A stretch of 64,000 bases of DNA from contig CAWCZO010000002.1 of NCBI GenBank assembly GCA_963800065.1, positions 124,001 to 188,000 on the forward strand, written 5' to 3'. Every line of letters begins with the position of its first letter. Positions within the stretch are counted from its first letter, which is position 1. A model generated the notes under the pieces. That model saw nothing but the letters and a program-made list of their open reading frames with translations. It was not told the origin of the DNA and made no database searches. Below, piece after piece: positions 49,612 through 59,846 of the stretch. Both the position numbers and the translations under genes were made by a program. The DNA comes from CAWJFJ01 sp963800065 (GTDB taxonomy: Bacteria; Actinomycetota; Acidimicrobiia; Acidimicrobiales; UBA8190).

Positions 49612-51045
49612 ATGCGTGCGACAGCAGCCCCGGTCGAGGGCAACCGGGTCCGTCTTTCCGTCGAACTAGACGAGTCCGAGGTCGACGACGCCCTCAATTC
49701 GACGTTCCGACGTCTGGCCCGCGACGTCCGAGTCCCGGGATTCCGACCCGGTCGGGTCCCGCGCCCCGTTCTCGAAGCCCGGCTGGGCGGCGCCGAGGCG
49801 CTGCGTCAGCAGGCCATCAGTGACGCCCTTCCCGATCTCTACGCGCGTGCTGTGGTCGACACCGAGGTCGACCCGATCGCCGCCCCGGAGATCGACATCA
49901 CGTCGGGAGAGGAGGGGGGACCCCTCACCTTCGACGCACTGGTCGAGGTCCGTCCGACCGTCTCCGTCGCCGGCTACGGCGGTCTGGTGGTCACCGTGCC
50001 GGCCATCGCCGTCACTGACGAGGATGTGGACGCGCAGGTCGATCGCGTCAGGGAGCAGTCCGGCGAGCTCGAGGTCGTCAGCCGGCCGGCGCGTGACCGT
50101 GACTACGTGACCATCGATCTCCATGGCACCCGGTCCGGTGGTGACGATCTGGACGTCGAGGACTACCTCTACGAGGTGGGGTCGGGATCCGACGTCCCCG
50201 GACTCGACGACCAGCTGCGCGGCTCGGCCGTGGGCGACATCCTCCAATTCAGCGCCCCCGTAACCGGACCCGACGGCGCCGAGATGCCCACCTCCTTTCG
50301 TGTCCTCGTCAAGGAGGTCAAGGAGAAGGTGCTGCCCGAGCCGACCGATGCCTGGGCGGCCGAGGCGTCGGAGTTCGACACCGTCGCCGGTCTGCGCCAG
50401 GACCTGGCCGGCAAGCTGCGACAGATCAAGGTCATGCAGGCCCAGATGGCCTTGCGCACCCGTGCTCTCGACGCGCTGATCGAGCTCGTCCAGGACGAGC
50501 CGCCCGAGGCCCTGGTCGACGCCGAGGTGCGTGAACGGCTTCACGATCTGGGCCACCGACTCGAGCAGAGGCACATCTCCCTGGACCAGTTCCTCCAGGC
50601 GTCCGGTCGGGACCGTGACAGCCTCCTGGCCGAGCTGCAGGCCGAAGCGGCCCGTGCCGTGCGCGCCGATCTCGCCCTGCGAGCACTCGCCGATGCCGAG
50701 AACATGGAGGTCAGCGACGAGGACCTCGACGCCGCCGTGGCTGAGATGGCCGAGCAGGCCGGTACCACAGGAGCGGATTTGAGACGCCGACTCGACCGCG
50801 CTGGGAGGCTCCCCGCGGTACGCTCGGATAAGAGAAAAGCCCAAGCGCTCGAGTGGCTGATCGACCACGTTGCGTTGGTCGACGAGGAAGGAAAGCCCGT
50901 TGACCGTGACGACCTGCATCCGGATTCCGTGATACAGGCGGTGGGCGACGACCTGGCCGCCGACGGCGCCGGGACGCCGTCGAGTGAACGAGGGAGTGAC
51001 GACGTGGAAGCGGAAGAGGGAGCCACCGTGGAGGCCGAAGCATGA
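49612..51045 (+). CDS. tig: Trigger factor (ribosome-bound chaperone/PPIase)
   Basis: 477 residues. The ribosome-binding loop signature GFRPGRVPRPVLEARLG is near residue 43, the middle FKBP-type domain spans about 150-240 (DYVTIDLHG, then PGLDDQLRGSAVGD), and the long helical C-terminal arms follow. The tail is acidic (DDVEAEEGATVEAEA). The stop overlaps the clpP start (ATGA), giving the standard tig-clpP-clpX order. Confidence 0.95.
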   Translation: MRATAAPVEGNRVRLSVELDESEVDDALNSTFRRLARDVRVPGFRPGRVPRPVLEARLGGAEALRQQAISDALPDLYARAVVDTEVDPIAAPEIDITSGEEGGPLTFDALVEVRPTVSVAGYGGLVVTVPAIAVTDEDVDAQVDRVREQSGELEVVSRPARDRDYVTIDLHGTRSGGDDLDVEDYLYEVGSGSDVPGLDDQLRGSAVGDILQFSAPVTGPDGAEMPTSFRVLVKEVKEKVLPEPTDAWAAEASEFDTVAGLRQDLAGKLRQIKVMQAQMALRTRALDALIELVQDEPPEALVDAEVRERLHDLGHRLEQRHISLDQFLQASGRDRDSLLAELQAEAARAVRADLALRALADAENMEVSDEDLDAAVAEMAEQAGTTGADLRRRLDRAGRLPAVRSDKRKAQALEWLIDHVALVDEEGKPVDRDDLHPDSVIQAVGDDLAADGAGTPSSERGSDDVEAEEGATVEAEA

Positions 51046-51684
51046 ACGTGGTCGGCAACGCCCAGGGGTACCTGGTCCCCACCGTCATCGAGCAGACCAG
51101 TCGGGGAGAGCGGGGCTATGACCTGTACTCGCGGCTCCTCAAGGAGCGGATCATCATCCTGGGGACCCCCATCGACGACGCCGTCGCCAACCTGATCTGT
51201 GCCCAGATGCTCTTCCTCGAGTACGAGGACCCCGACAAGGACATCTCCCTGTACGTCAAATTCACCCGGGGGGGACATCACCGCCCTGTTCGCCATCTAC
51301 GACACGATGAAGTTCGTGAAGCCCGACGTCTCGACGTTCTGCTTCGGGCAGGCCGCTTCGGCCGCCGCCGTCCTCCTGGCGGCGGGGGCGCACGGCAAGC
51401 GATTTGCGCTGCCCCACGCACGGATCCTGCTCCATCAGCCCTGGGGAGGGGCAGCCGGACAGGCCAGTGACATCGAATTGCAGGCCAAGGAGATCATCCG
51501 TATGCGGGACCTCCTCAATTCGATGCTCTCGGGGGACACCGGTCAGGCGGTCGACAAGATCGCCCGGGACACCGACCGGGACTTCGTGATCACGGCGGAG
51601 GAGGCCGTGAACTACGGCCTGATCGACGAAGTGATCACGACTCGTGATGCCATCGCGGCCGCCGAAATCGTCGGCGTGGCTTAG
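51042..51684 (+). pseudogene. clpP: ATP-dependent Clp protease proteolytic subunit, one-base frameshift
   Basis: Two overlapping frames together make a normal ClpP. Frame one gives MNVVGNAQGYLVPTVIEQ to KDISLYV; frame two gives NSPGGDITALFAIYDTMKF onward, with catalytic Ser in FGQAASAAAV, His in LPHARILLHQPWGG and Asp near DRDFVITAEEAVNYG. The junction is at 51255-51264, where GTCAAATTC should be GTCAATTC: one extra A in the triplet AAA. Correcting it yields 213 residues. ClpP is usually essential, so sequencing error is a serious possibility. Confidence 0.9.
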
Positions 51685-51708
51685 GCTTGTCCGGAGGAAG
51701 GGGAGACG

Positions 51709-52983
<1,275 letters not shown>

Positions 52984-52998
52984 TCCAGAGGGCTGGCG

Positions 52999-54396
52999 TT
53001 GGTCGGCCGTAGTCCCGACGACGTCGGGACCGGAGTCCGTGGCGACGACGTCGTGGCCTGGCTCGACGAGCACACGAACTACGAGTTGGCCATGCCCACG
53101 CGCTTGGTGGCGCCCACGCTCGACCGGATCACGGAATTGTGTCGGCTCCTCGGCGACCCCGAGCGCGCCTGCCCGGTCGTCCACATCACCGGGACCAACG
53201 GCAAAGGGTCGACGGCCCGCATCCTAACGGAAGTGCTCATGGCCAACGGTCTGACCGTGGGCACCTACACCAGCCCGAACCTCCAGACCGTCAACGAGCG
53301 GCTGGCTCGCGACGCGACGCCCATCGACGACCACGAGCTGACCGAGGTCCTGGGGTCGCTGGCCCTGATCGAGCCGATGATGACCGAGCGCCCGACGCGC
53401 TTCGAGCTCCTGACAGCCGCCGCATTCCGGTGGTTCGCCGACGTGGCGGTGGACGTCGCCGTGGTCGAGGTGGGCCTGGGGGGGCGCTGGGACGCCACCA
53501 ACGTGGTCCGGCCCGATGTCGCCGTCGTGACCAACGTCAGCTACGACCACGTCGAGGTCCTGGGGCCGACGCTGCGTGACATCGCCGTCGAGAAGTCGGG
53601 GATCATCAAGCCCGGGTGCGTGGTCCTGGTCGGGGAGATGGAGCCCGGGCTCCGGGCCGTCTTCACCGGCGCCGCCGACGAGGTCGGTGCGGCCGGGACG
53701 TGGGTGCAGGGCGAGGATTTCGCCTGCGAACGGAGCCGGGTGGCCGTGGGGGGTCGTCTCATCGACCTCCGAACACCGGCCGCTGAGTATCCCGAGGTCT
53801 ACCTGCCCCTGCACGGGGCGCACCAGGCCGAGAACGCGGCGATCGCCGTGGGCGCCGCCGAGGCCTTCTTCGGATCGGCCTTGGCCCCGGAGGTGGTGGA
53901 ACACGCCTGCGCGTCGGTGACCATGCCGTGCCGGATGGAGGTGGTGGGGCGGGCCCCGCTGGTCATCCTCGACGGGGCCCACAACGTGGGTGGTGCCCAG
54001 GCATTGGCCCGAGGTCTCATCGAGGAGCTGCCGACGGGGGGAGAGACGGTGGTGGTGATGGGCATGTTGGAAGGACGGGACCCGAGGGCCATGGTGGATG
54101 CTCTGGTCCCCACCGGCGTCAGCACGGTGGTGGCGTGCACCGCACCGTCGCCACGGGCCATGCCGGCGACGGCCATCGCCGAGGCGGCACGCGCCGCCGG
54201 GCTCGTCGGCGAAGTGGTCGGCTCGACCGCCGACGCCGTGACCCTGGCCCGCCGCCGGGTGTCGGCCGGGGGACGTCTCGTCGTCACCGGATCTCTCTAC
54301 GTCGTGGCTGAAGCCCGACCCCTCTTCGTCCCGTCGGCCAGCCAACGCCAGGTGTCGGACTCCCTGAACGACGCCTTTCCCGCCGGAGGCGGCTGA
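52999..54396 (+). CDS. folC: Folylpolyglutamate synthase/dihydrofolate synthase
   Basis: 465-residue Mur-ligase-fold enzyme. The P-loop is VVHITGTNGKGSTARIL; other motifs are VGTYTSPNLQTVNER, VVEVGLGGRWDATNVV, TNVSYDHVEVLGPTLRDIA with the carbamylated-Lys region EKSGIIK, and VILDGAHNVGGAQALARG. It starts at TTG 52999, but a later start is possible. valS, often upstream in actinobacteria, is absent. Confidence 0.94.
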   Translation: MVGRSPDDVGTGVRGDDVVAWLDEHTNYELAMPTRLVAPTLDRITELCRLLGDPERACPVVHITGTNGKGSTARILTEVLMANGLTVGTYTSPNLQTVNERLARDATPIDDHELTEVLGSLALIEPMMTERPTRFELLTAAAFRWFADVAVDVAVVEVGLGGRWDATNVVRPDVAVVTNVSYDHVEVLGPTLRDIAVEKSGIIKPGCVVLVGEMEPGLRAVFTGAADEVGAAGTWVQGEDFACERSRVAVGGRLIDLRTPAAEYPEVYLPLHGAHQAENAAIAVGAAEAFFGSALAPEVVEHACASVTMPCRMEVVGRAPLVILDGAHNVGGAQALARGLIEELPTGGETVVVMGMLEGRDPRAMVDALVPTGVSTVVACTAPSPRAMPATAIAEAARAAGLVGEVVGSTADAVTLARRRVSAGGRLVVTGSLYVVAEARPLFVPSASQRQVSDSLNDAFPAGGG

Positions 54397-54435
54397 CCCC
54401 ATCGGTGGCGTCTCGACTCCGAGGGCCCGCACCGG

Positions 54436-54441
54436 TAGCCT
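54436..54441 (+). promoter_or_regulatory. Candidate -10 box, leaderless ndk transcript
   Basis: TAGCCT ends 7 nt before ATG 54449, with no ribosome-binding site between. Confidence 0.5.
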
Positions 54442-54448
54442 CCCGCCG

Positions 54449-54859
54449 ATGACGCGCACCTTGGTGATCTGCAAACCGGACGCCGTCGAACGTGGGCTGA
54501 CGGGTGAGATCATCGCCCGCCTCGAGCACAAGGGCCTACGCCTGGTGGCCGCCGCGCTGGTGGCCATCGACGAGGAGACGGCTTCGCGGCATTACGAGGA
54601 GCACCGGGGAAAGGCCTTCTATGGCGAGCTGGTGGCGTTCATCACGCGGTCACCCTCGATGGTTCTCGTGGTGGAGGGTCCCGAGGAGACCTGGCGGATC
54701 GTGCGCACCCTGATGGGTCCCACCGACCCGGCCGACGCCCCTCCGGGGACGATCCGGGGAGATCTGGGGACCGTCATGGCCGAGAACCTGATCCACGGGT
54801 CGGACTCGGCCGAATCGGCGAAACGGGAGATCGCCATCTTCTTCCCCGGTCTGCGCTGA
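54449..54859 (+). CDS. ndk: Nucleoside diphosphate kinase
   Basis: 136-residue enzyme that balances NTP pools. It begins MTRTLVICKPDAVERGL, and the catalytic His116 is in NLIHGSDSAESAKREI. The middle RGDLGTVMAENLIHG is complete. It follows folC as in many actinobacteria. Confidence 0.96.
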   Translation: MTRTLVICKPDAVERGLTGEIIARLEHKGLRLVAAALVAIDEETASRHYEEHRGKAFYGELVAFITRSPSMVLVVEGPEETWRIVRTLMGPTDPADAPPGTIRGDLGTVMAENLIHGSDSAESAKREIAIFFPGLR

Positions 54860-55123
54860 GGCGGGCCCGTCCGCCTGGGAGCCATCCTCCTGGGAAACCG
54901 TGTCGCTGTGGACCCTTGTTCCTGTGGACCCTTGTTCCTGTGAACCCGAGGTTGGGCTCACGCCGTGGTCCGGGCGTCACGGGCAGAGACGGTGATGGCG
55001 GAAAACAGCGTCTTGTGTGATCCCCCTAGGTCCCGTAGCCTGGGCCGACTCCCTAGCACCCCCCACGGGGGCCGATCCATGAGGTGACGGCCCCCGCGCA
55101 GATCACGAGGTGGATCGAAGCGC
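54860..55123. repeat. Intergenic region with 16-bp tandem repeat
   Basis: Between ndk and mreB. CTGTGGACCCTTGTTC occurs at 54906-54921 and 54922-54937, with a partial third copy at 54938-54946 (CTGTGAACC). TAGCCT further on, around 55036, may belong to the mreB promoter. Otherwise no gene is seen. Confidence 0.7.
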
Positions 55124-56155
55124 ATGAAAGACAATCGGTTCTTTCTCCTTGGCCGCGACATGGCGGTGGATCTGGGTACTGCCAACACCCTCGTCTACGT
55201 CCGCGGCCGCGGGATCATCCTGAACGAGCCGTCGGTGGTGGCCGTGAACGTGAAGGACGGGCGTCCCTTGGCCGTGGGCGCCGAAGCCAAACGGATGATC
55301 GGCCGGACGCCCAGCCACATCCAGGCCATCCGGCCGCTCAAGGACGGGGTCATCGCCGATTTCGAGATCTGCGAGAAGATGCTCCGGTACTTCATCCAGC
55401 GGGTCCACCAGCGCCGGTTCGCCAAGCCACGGATGGTCATCTGCGTCCCGTCGGGGATCACCGGAGTGGAGCAACGCGCCGTCATGGAGGCCGCCGAGTA
55501 CGCCGGCGCCCGGAAGGCGTACATCATCGAGGAGCCGATGGCGGCGGCCATCGGAGCGGGACTCCCGGTGCACGAGCCCACCGGGAACATGGTGGTGGAC
55601 ATCGGGGGCGGGACGACGGAGGTGGCCGTGATTTCCCTCGGGGGGATCGTGACGAGCCAGTCGGTCCGGATCGGAGGGGACGAGCTCGACGAAGCGATCA
55701 TCTCGTTCATCAAGAAGGAATACAGCCTGGCCCTCGGTGAGCGGACGTCGGAGGAGATCAAGATCGCCCTGGGTTCGGCGTTCCCTCTCGAAGAGGAGCT
55801 ACACGCCGAGATCCGCGGTCGCGATCTGGTGACAGGACTTCCGAAGACGGTCGTCGTCTCCACCGAGGAGATCCGCCGGGCCATCGACGAGCCGGTGTCG
55901 GCCATCATCGACGCCGTCAAGGTGACCCTCGACAAGACCCCGCCGGAATTGGCAGCCGACATCATGGAGCAGGGCATCGTCCTCACCGGCGGAGGTGCGC
56001 TCCTGCACGGGCTCGACGCCCGACTGCAGGAGGAGACCGGCATGCCCATCGTCGTGGCCCGGGACCCGCTCAACTGTGTGGCCATCGGCAGCGGACAGTG
56101 CCTCGAGGAGTTCGACGCCCTCAAGCAGGTCCTCATCACCTCCTCCGCCGGGTGA
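55124..56155 (+). CDS. mreB: Rod shape-determining actin homologue MreB
   Basis: 343-residue bacterial actin. Phosphate motifs are MAVDLGTANTLVYV and VVDIGGGTTEVAVISLGG, with adenosine motif VLTGGGALLHGLDARL. It organises lateral wall synthesis at the membrane with MreC, MreD and PBP2. First gene of the mreBCD-mrdA cluster. Confidence 0.96.
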   Translation: MKDNRFFLLGRDMAVDLGTANTLVYVRGRGIILNEPSVVAVNVKDGRPLAVGAEAKRMIGRTPSHIQAIRPLKDGVIADFEICEKMLRYFIQRVHQRRFAKPRMVICVPSGITGVEQRAVMEAAEYAGARKAYIIEEPMAAAIGAGLPVHEPTGNMVVDIGGGTTEVAVISLGGIVTSQSVRIGGDELDEAIISFIKKEYSLALGERTSEEIKIALGSAFPLEEELHAEIRGRDLVTGLPKTVVVSTEEIRRAIDEPVSAIIDAVKVTLDKTPPELAADIMEQGIVLTGGGALLHGLDARLQEETGMPIVVARDPLNCVAIGSGQCLEEFDALKQVLITSSAG

Positions 56156-56181
56156 CGGCCGTCGCCTGAGAGCGGTTCGAC

Positions 56182-57027
56182 ATGGCCAGGACGCGCCGTG
56201 CCCGACGCCCCCGGCTGACAATCGGGCTGCTGGTGCTGGCGTCGATCACCATCATCACCCTCGACTACCGCGGTGACGCCCACGGGGCCATCTCCAGCCT
56301 GAAGAGCTCGGCCAGCGACGCATTCTCGCCGGTCCAACGCGGCGTCGACGCCGTGACCCATCCCATCGGGAGTTTCCTGGCCGGAGCCTTCGACGGCGGA
56401 GAGCTGCAACAGGAGAACCAGAAGCTGCGCGACGAGCTTTCCCAGTTGCAGCGGCAGATGGCGGCCGAGCAGGCCACGCAGAATGCCCTGCGGGCCCTGG
56501 ACGCTCTCAACCACCTGACATGGACGCCGGGGATCCCGACGGTGGCGGCCCAGGTGATCGACCTGAACCCCTCCAACTTCGCCGCCACCGTCGAGCTGAA
56601 CGTGGGGACGGCCAACGGAGTGGCACCGGGAATGCCCGTCGTCGGCGGTGCCGGCCTCGTCGGTCACGTGACGACGGCGGCGTCATCGACGTGCACCGTG
56701 CTCCTGATCACCGACGCCGGCCCCGATTCCCCGGTGGGGGTGCGCTTCGGGCCGGCCAGCGAAGACATCGCTCTGACGCAGGGTGCCGGGATAGGAAAGC
56801 CCCTGACGGTCACCGACATCCCACCGGGCGCACCACTGCACAAGGGCGAGATCCTCACCACCTCCGGTCTCCAGAACGCCGCCTATCCCGCTCTGATCCC
56901 GGTGGCCCGGATCACCGGGTTCTCGTCGACCCCGTCGGCCACCGAGGAGTCGGTCACGGCCGCACCGTTGGCCGACCTGTCGCAGTTGGAGTACGTCGAC
57001 GTGCTCCAGTGGCCGCCGGCCCCCTGA
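56182..57027 (+). CDS. mreC: Rod shape-determining protein MreC
   Basis: 281 residues. Basic start MARTRRARRPR, one membrane helix (LTIGLLVLASITIITLDY), a coiled coil (GELQQENQKLRDELSQLQRQMAAEQ), then the beta domain with NVGTANGVAPGMPVVGGAGLVGHV. Links MreB to the periplasmic synthases. 26 bp after mreB. Confidence 0.93.
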   Translation: MARTRRARRPRLTIGLLVLASITIITLDYRGDAHGAISSLKSSASDAFSPVQRGVDAVTHPIGSFLAGAFDGGELQQENQKLRDELSQLQRQMAAEQATQNALRALDALNHLTWTPGIPTVAAQVIDLNPSNFAATVELNVGTANGVAPGMPVVGGAGLVGHVTTAASSTCTVLLITDAGPDSPVGVRFGPASEDIALTQGAGIGKPLTVTDIPPGAPLHKGEILTTSGLQNAAYPALIPVARITGFSSTPSATEESVTAAPLADLSQLEYVDVLQWPPAP

Positions 57028-57066
57028 GATGTCGTCCCCCAGGCGCCCGGACCGGTGGTCCGGATC

Positions 57067-57594
57067 ATGACGACCACCGATGTGGCACGGTCGACCATCG
57101 TGATGTTCGTGGTCCTCGCCGTCCAGAACACCCTCCTGGACGGGGTCCGGGTGGGAGGTGCGCACCCCGACGCCATGCTCCTGCTGCCCATGGCGGCCGG
57201 CTACGTGGCCGGCCCCGACCGGGGGGCGGGGTTCGGATTCGCCGCCGGGCTGCTGGCCGATCTCTTCCTCCCGACCACCTTCGGGCTGTCCGCCCTGGTG
57301 GGCTGCCTCGTCGGCTACGGGACGGGACTGGCCACCAGGGGGCTGGTGCGCAGCTCGTGGTGGCTGCCACTGATCGCCGCCGCCGGGGCGACCGCCGTGG
57401 GTCTGTCGATGTACGCGATCCTGGGGGCCGTGCTGGGAGAACCGGGCGCCCTGCGGACCGATCTGGTGCCCGCCCTGGTGGTGGCCACCCCGGCCGCCGT
57501 CGTGCTGGCCACGCCCGTGGTGCGGATGGTGGCGTGGGCCATGCCCGCGGTGGCGTCGGGACGCGGCGCCGGGGCCGGGGCCGGGACGAGATGA
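57067..57594 (+). CDS. mreD: Rod shape-determining protein MreD
   Basis: 175-residue membrane protein with five or six predicted helices; FVVLAVQNTLLDGVRVGGAHPD and GFGFAAGLLADLFLPTTFGLSALVG are the family pattern. ATG 57067 has GGTGG 8 nt upstream; GTG 57055 is an alternative. The stop overlaps the PBP2 start (ATGA). Confidence 0.9.
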   Translation: MTTTDVARSTIVMFVVLAVQNTLLDGVRVGGAHPDAMLLLPMAAGYVAGPDRGAGFGFAAGLLADLFLPTTFGLSALVGCLVGYGTGLATRGLVRSSWWLPLIAAAGATAVGLSMYAILGAVLGEPGALRTDLVPALVVATPAAVVLATPVVRMVAWAMPAVASGRGAGAGAGTR

Positions 57595-59795
57595 GACGCC
57601 GGCGGCGGTTCGCCCGCCAGTTGCGGACGGCCGACACACCACGGCGCCCGCGCCCGCGCCGGCCGATGCGACCCGTCGGGCGCCTGCGCCATCCGCTGCG
57701 GGGGAGTCGCTTCTACCCGAAGCCCAAGACGTCGCGGCCCCCCCGCCAGAAGGAGGCCCGGACGCCCCGGATGCGGCCCCGGCGGTCGGTGGTCGACCGC
57801 GTGATGCCCACCAGCGAACCGTCGGCGCCCCGGACGATCGTGAGGCTGCGGGTGGTGGGCCTCCTCGTGGCCGCCCTCTTCGCCCTGATGTTCGTCCGGC
57901 TCTGGTACCTCCAGGTCCTCGACACCTCGGCCTACTCCCAGACGGTGACCCAGAACCAGGTCCGTGCCGTCCAGATCCCGTCGCCCCGGGGACTCATCTT
58001 GGACCGGTCGGGCGCCACCCTCGTCGGCGACACGGTGACACGCAACATCACCCTGTCGCGGGTGGCCGCCGAGCAGCACCCCGACGTGGTCGGCCAGTTG
58101 GCCGCCCTGCTCGATCTCAGCACCAAGCAGATCGACGACGACCTGAACAACGACCAGTTCAGTCTGTACGAACCCGTTCCCATCATGCCCGACGCCCCGC
58201 TGGCTGACGTCCTCTACATCGGCGAGCACGCTTCGATGTTCCCCGGAGTCTCGGTCTCGTCGGGGACGCAGCTCGATTACCCGGAAGGGGAGACGGGGGC
58301 GCAGATGCTCGGGTACGTGCGCCAGATCAACAGTGCCGAGCTGGCCGCTCACAGCGCCCATGGTTACCAGCTGGGGGATGAATACGGTCAGGCGGGGCTG
58401 GAGAACCAGTACGAGGCCTACCTGCGCGGGAAACCGGGGACGAACGACGTCGAGGTGAACGCCCAGGGTCAGGTGGTCGGGAGCCTGGGTCAGACCCAAC
58501 CGAAGGCCGGGGACAATGTCGTGACCAACATCGACTCCGGACTCGAACAGACCTTGCAGACGTCTCTGGGCAACGAGATCACGACCCTGGAGGGAACGGT
58601 CGACCCTTCAACGGGCCAGGTCGAACACCCCACCGGCGGTGCCGCCGTCGCCCTCGATCCCGAGACCGGGGCGGTGCTGGCCCTCGTCTCCTATCCGACC
58701 TACGACCCCTCGATCTGGAACCAGTCCATCGTCACCCAGGCACAGCTGAACCAGATCGGGACCGGTCAGGACGACAACGCCACCGACGGCTTCTACACCC
58801 CGGGCTCGACGTTCAAGCTGGCCACAGCCACCGCCGCCCTGCAGACCGGCCTCATCGGGCCCGACACCCCCTACTACGACGACGGCACCTTCACCATCCC
58901 CGGCTGTCAGACCGGCGGCCTGGGGTGTAATCCCCTCCACGACAACGACGGTGAGGCTCCCGACGCCGACATCGACGTCACGCAGGCGCTCACCATCTCG
59001 AGCGACGATTTCTTCTACAACATCGGGGCCGAGTTCTGGGACGACTACAAGAACAACGGCCAGTACGGCGAGCAGCCCATCCAGCGGACGGCCAACGCCT
59101 ACAGCTACGGCGAGAAGACCGGCATCGACCTGCCCGGCGAGGACGCCGGCTACTACGCCAGGGTGGACTCCCCGACCATCGTGGCCCGGGAGCACGGCCA
59201 GTACCCGAGCATCTATCGCAATGGGACGTGGAGTACGGGCCAGAACATCGAGATGGCCTTCGGTCAGGGGGGGACGGCCATCACCCCCATCGAAGAGGCG
59301 GTGGCCTATGCCACCTTCGCCAACGGCGGGACCCGGTACGTGCCGCAGATCGCCGCCGGGATCGTCAGCGCCAAGGGCAAGGTGGTGAAGACCTTCGCTC
59401 CCAAGGTGGCCGGTCACGTCGCCCTGTCGCCGGCCGACCGCAGCGCCATGTTGGCCGGCTTCGAAGGAGCGGTGAACGCCCCCGGGGGCACGGCCTACCT
59501 CAGCTTCCAGGGCTTCGACTTCAGCAAGCTGTCCCTGGCCGGGAAGACGGGGACGGCCAGCGCCAGCGAGCAGGTTCCCACCTCGTGGTTCGTGGGCTGG
59601 GGGCCGCAGACGGACCCCCAGTACCTCATCGCCGTGGTCATCGAGAAGGGTGGCTACGGCGCCTCGGCGGCCGCCCCGGTGGCCAGGGCCGGTTTCACCT
59701 ACCTGGTGGCCAACCCGGTGGCCCCGGTGGTCCTGAGCCCTCCCCCGGGCCCGGGAGCGACCTCGTCGGGCACGACCACCTCGACGGCGGGGTAG
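57591..59795 (+). CDS. mrdA: Penicillin-binding protein 2 (elongasome transpeptidase)
   Basis: 734-residue class B PBP. An Arg/Pro-rich cytoplasmic tail of about 84 residues precedes the membrane helix (85-103), much longer than in enteric PBP2. The dimerisation part begins IPSPRGLILDRSG. Transpeptidase motifs are Ser406-x-x-Lys409 in TPGSTFKLAT, S470-x-D472 in ISSDDFFYN (a PBP2-type variant of SxN) and KTG at 652-654. A longer reading frame open to 56520 is antisense or off-frame over mreC/mreD and is not real. rodA, usually next, is absent. Confidence 0.94.
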   Translation: MRRRRRFARQLRTADTPRRPRPRRPMRPVGRLRHPLRGSRFYPKPKTSRPPRQKEARTPRMRPRRSVVDRVMPTSEPSAPRTIVRLRVVGLLVAALFALMFVRLWYLQVLDTSAYSQTVTQNQVRAVQIPSPRGLILDRSGATLVGDTVTRNITLSRVAAEQHPDVVGQLAALLDLSTKQIDDDLNNDQFSLYEPVPIMPDAPLADVLYIGEHASMFPGVSVSSGTQLDYPEGETGAQMLGYVRQINSAELAAHSAHGYQLGDEYGQAGLENQYEAYLRGKPGTNDVEVNAQGQVVGSLGQTQPKAGDNVVTNIDSGLEQTLQTSLGNEITTLEGTVDPSTGQVEHPTGGAAVALDPETGAVLALVSYPTYDPSIWNQSIVTQAQLNQIGTGQDDNATDGFYTPGSTFKLATATAALQTGLIGPDTPYYDDGTFTIPGCQTGGLGCNPLHDNDGEAPDADIDVTQALTISSDDFFYNIGAEFWDDYKNNGQYGEQPIQRTANAYSYGEKTGIDLPGEDAGYYARVDSPTIVAREHGQYPSIYRNGTWSTGQNIEMAFGQGGTAITPIEEAVAYATFANGGTRYVPQIAAGIVSAKGKVVKTFAPKVAGHVALSPADRSAMLAGFEGAVNAPGGTAYLSFQGFDFSKLSLAGKTGTASASEQVPTSWFVGWGPQTDPQYLIAVVIEKGGYGASAAAPVARAGFTYLVANPVAPVVLSPPPGPGATSSGTTTSTAG

Positions 59796-59830
59796 GGGAC
59801 CGAACGCCCCGGTGGCCCCCGGGGCCGCTC

Positions 59831-59836
59831 TAGACT
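59831..59836 (+). promoter_or_regulatory. Candidate -10 box before radical SAM gene
   Basis: TAGACT ends 10 nt before ATG 59847, with no ribosome-binding site between. Confidence 0.45.
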
Positions 59837-59846
59837 CGGCGGGCAC

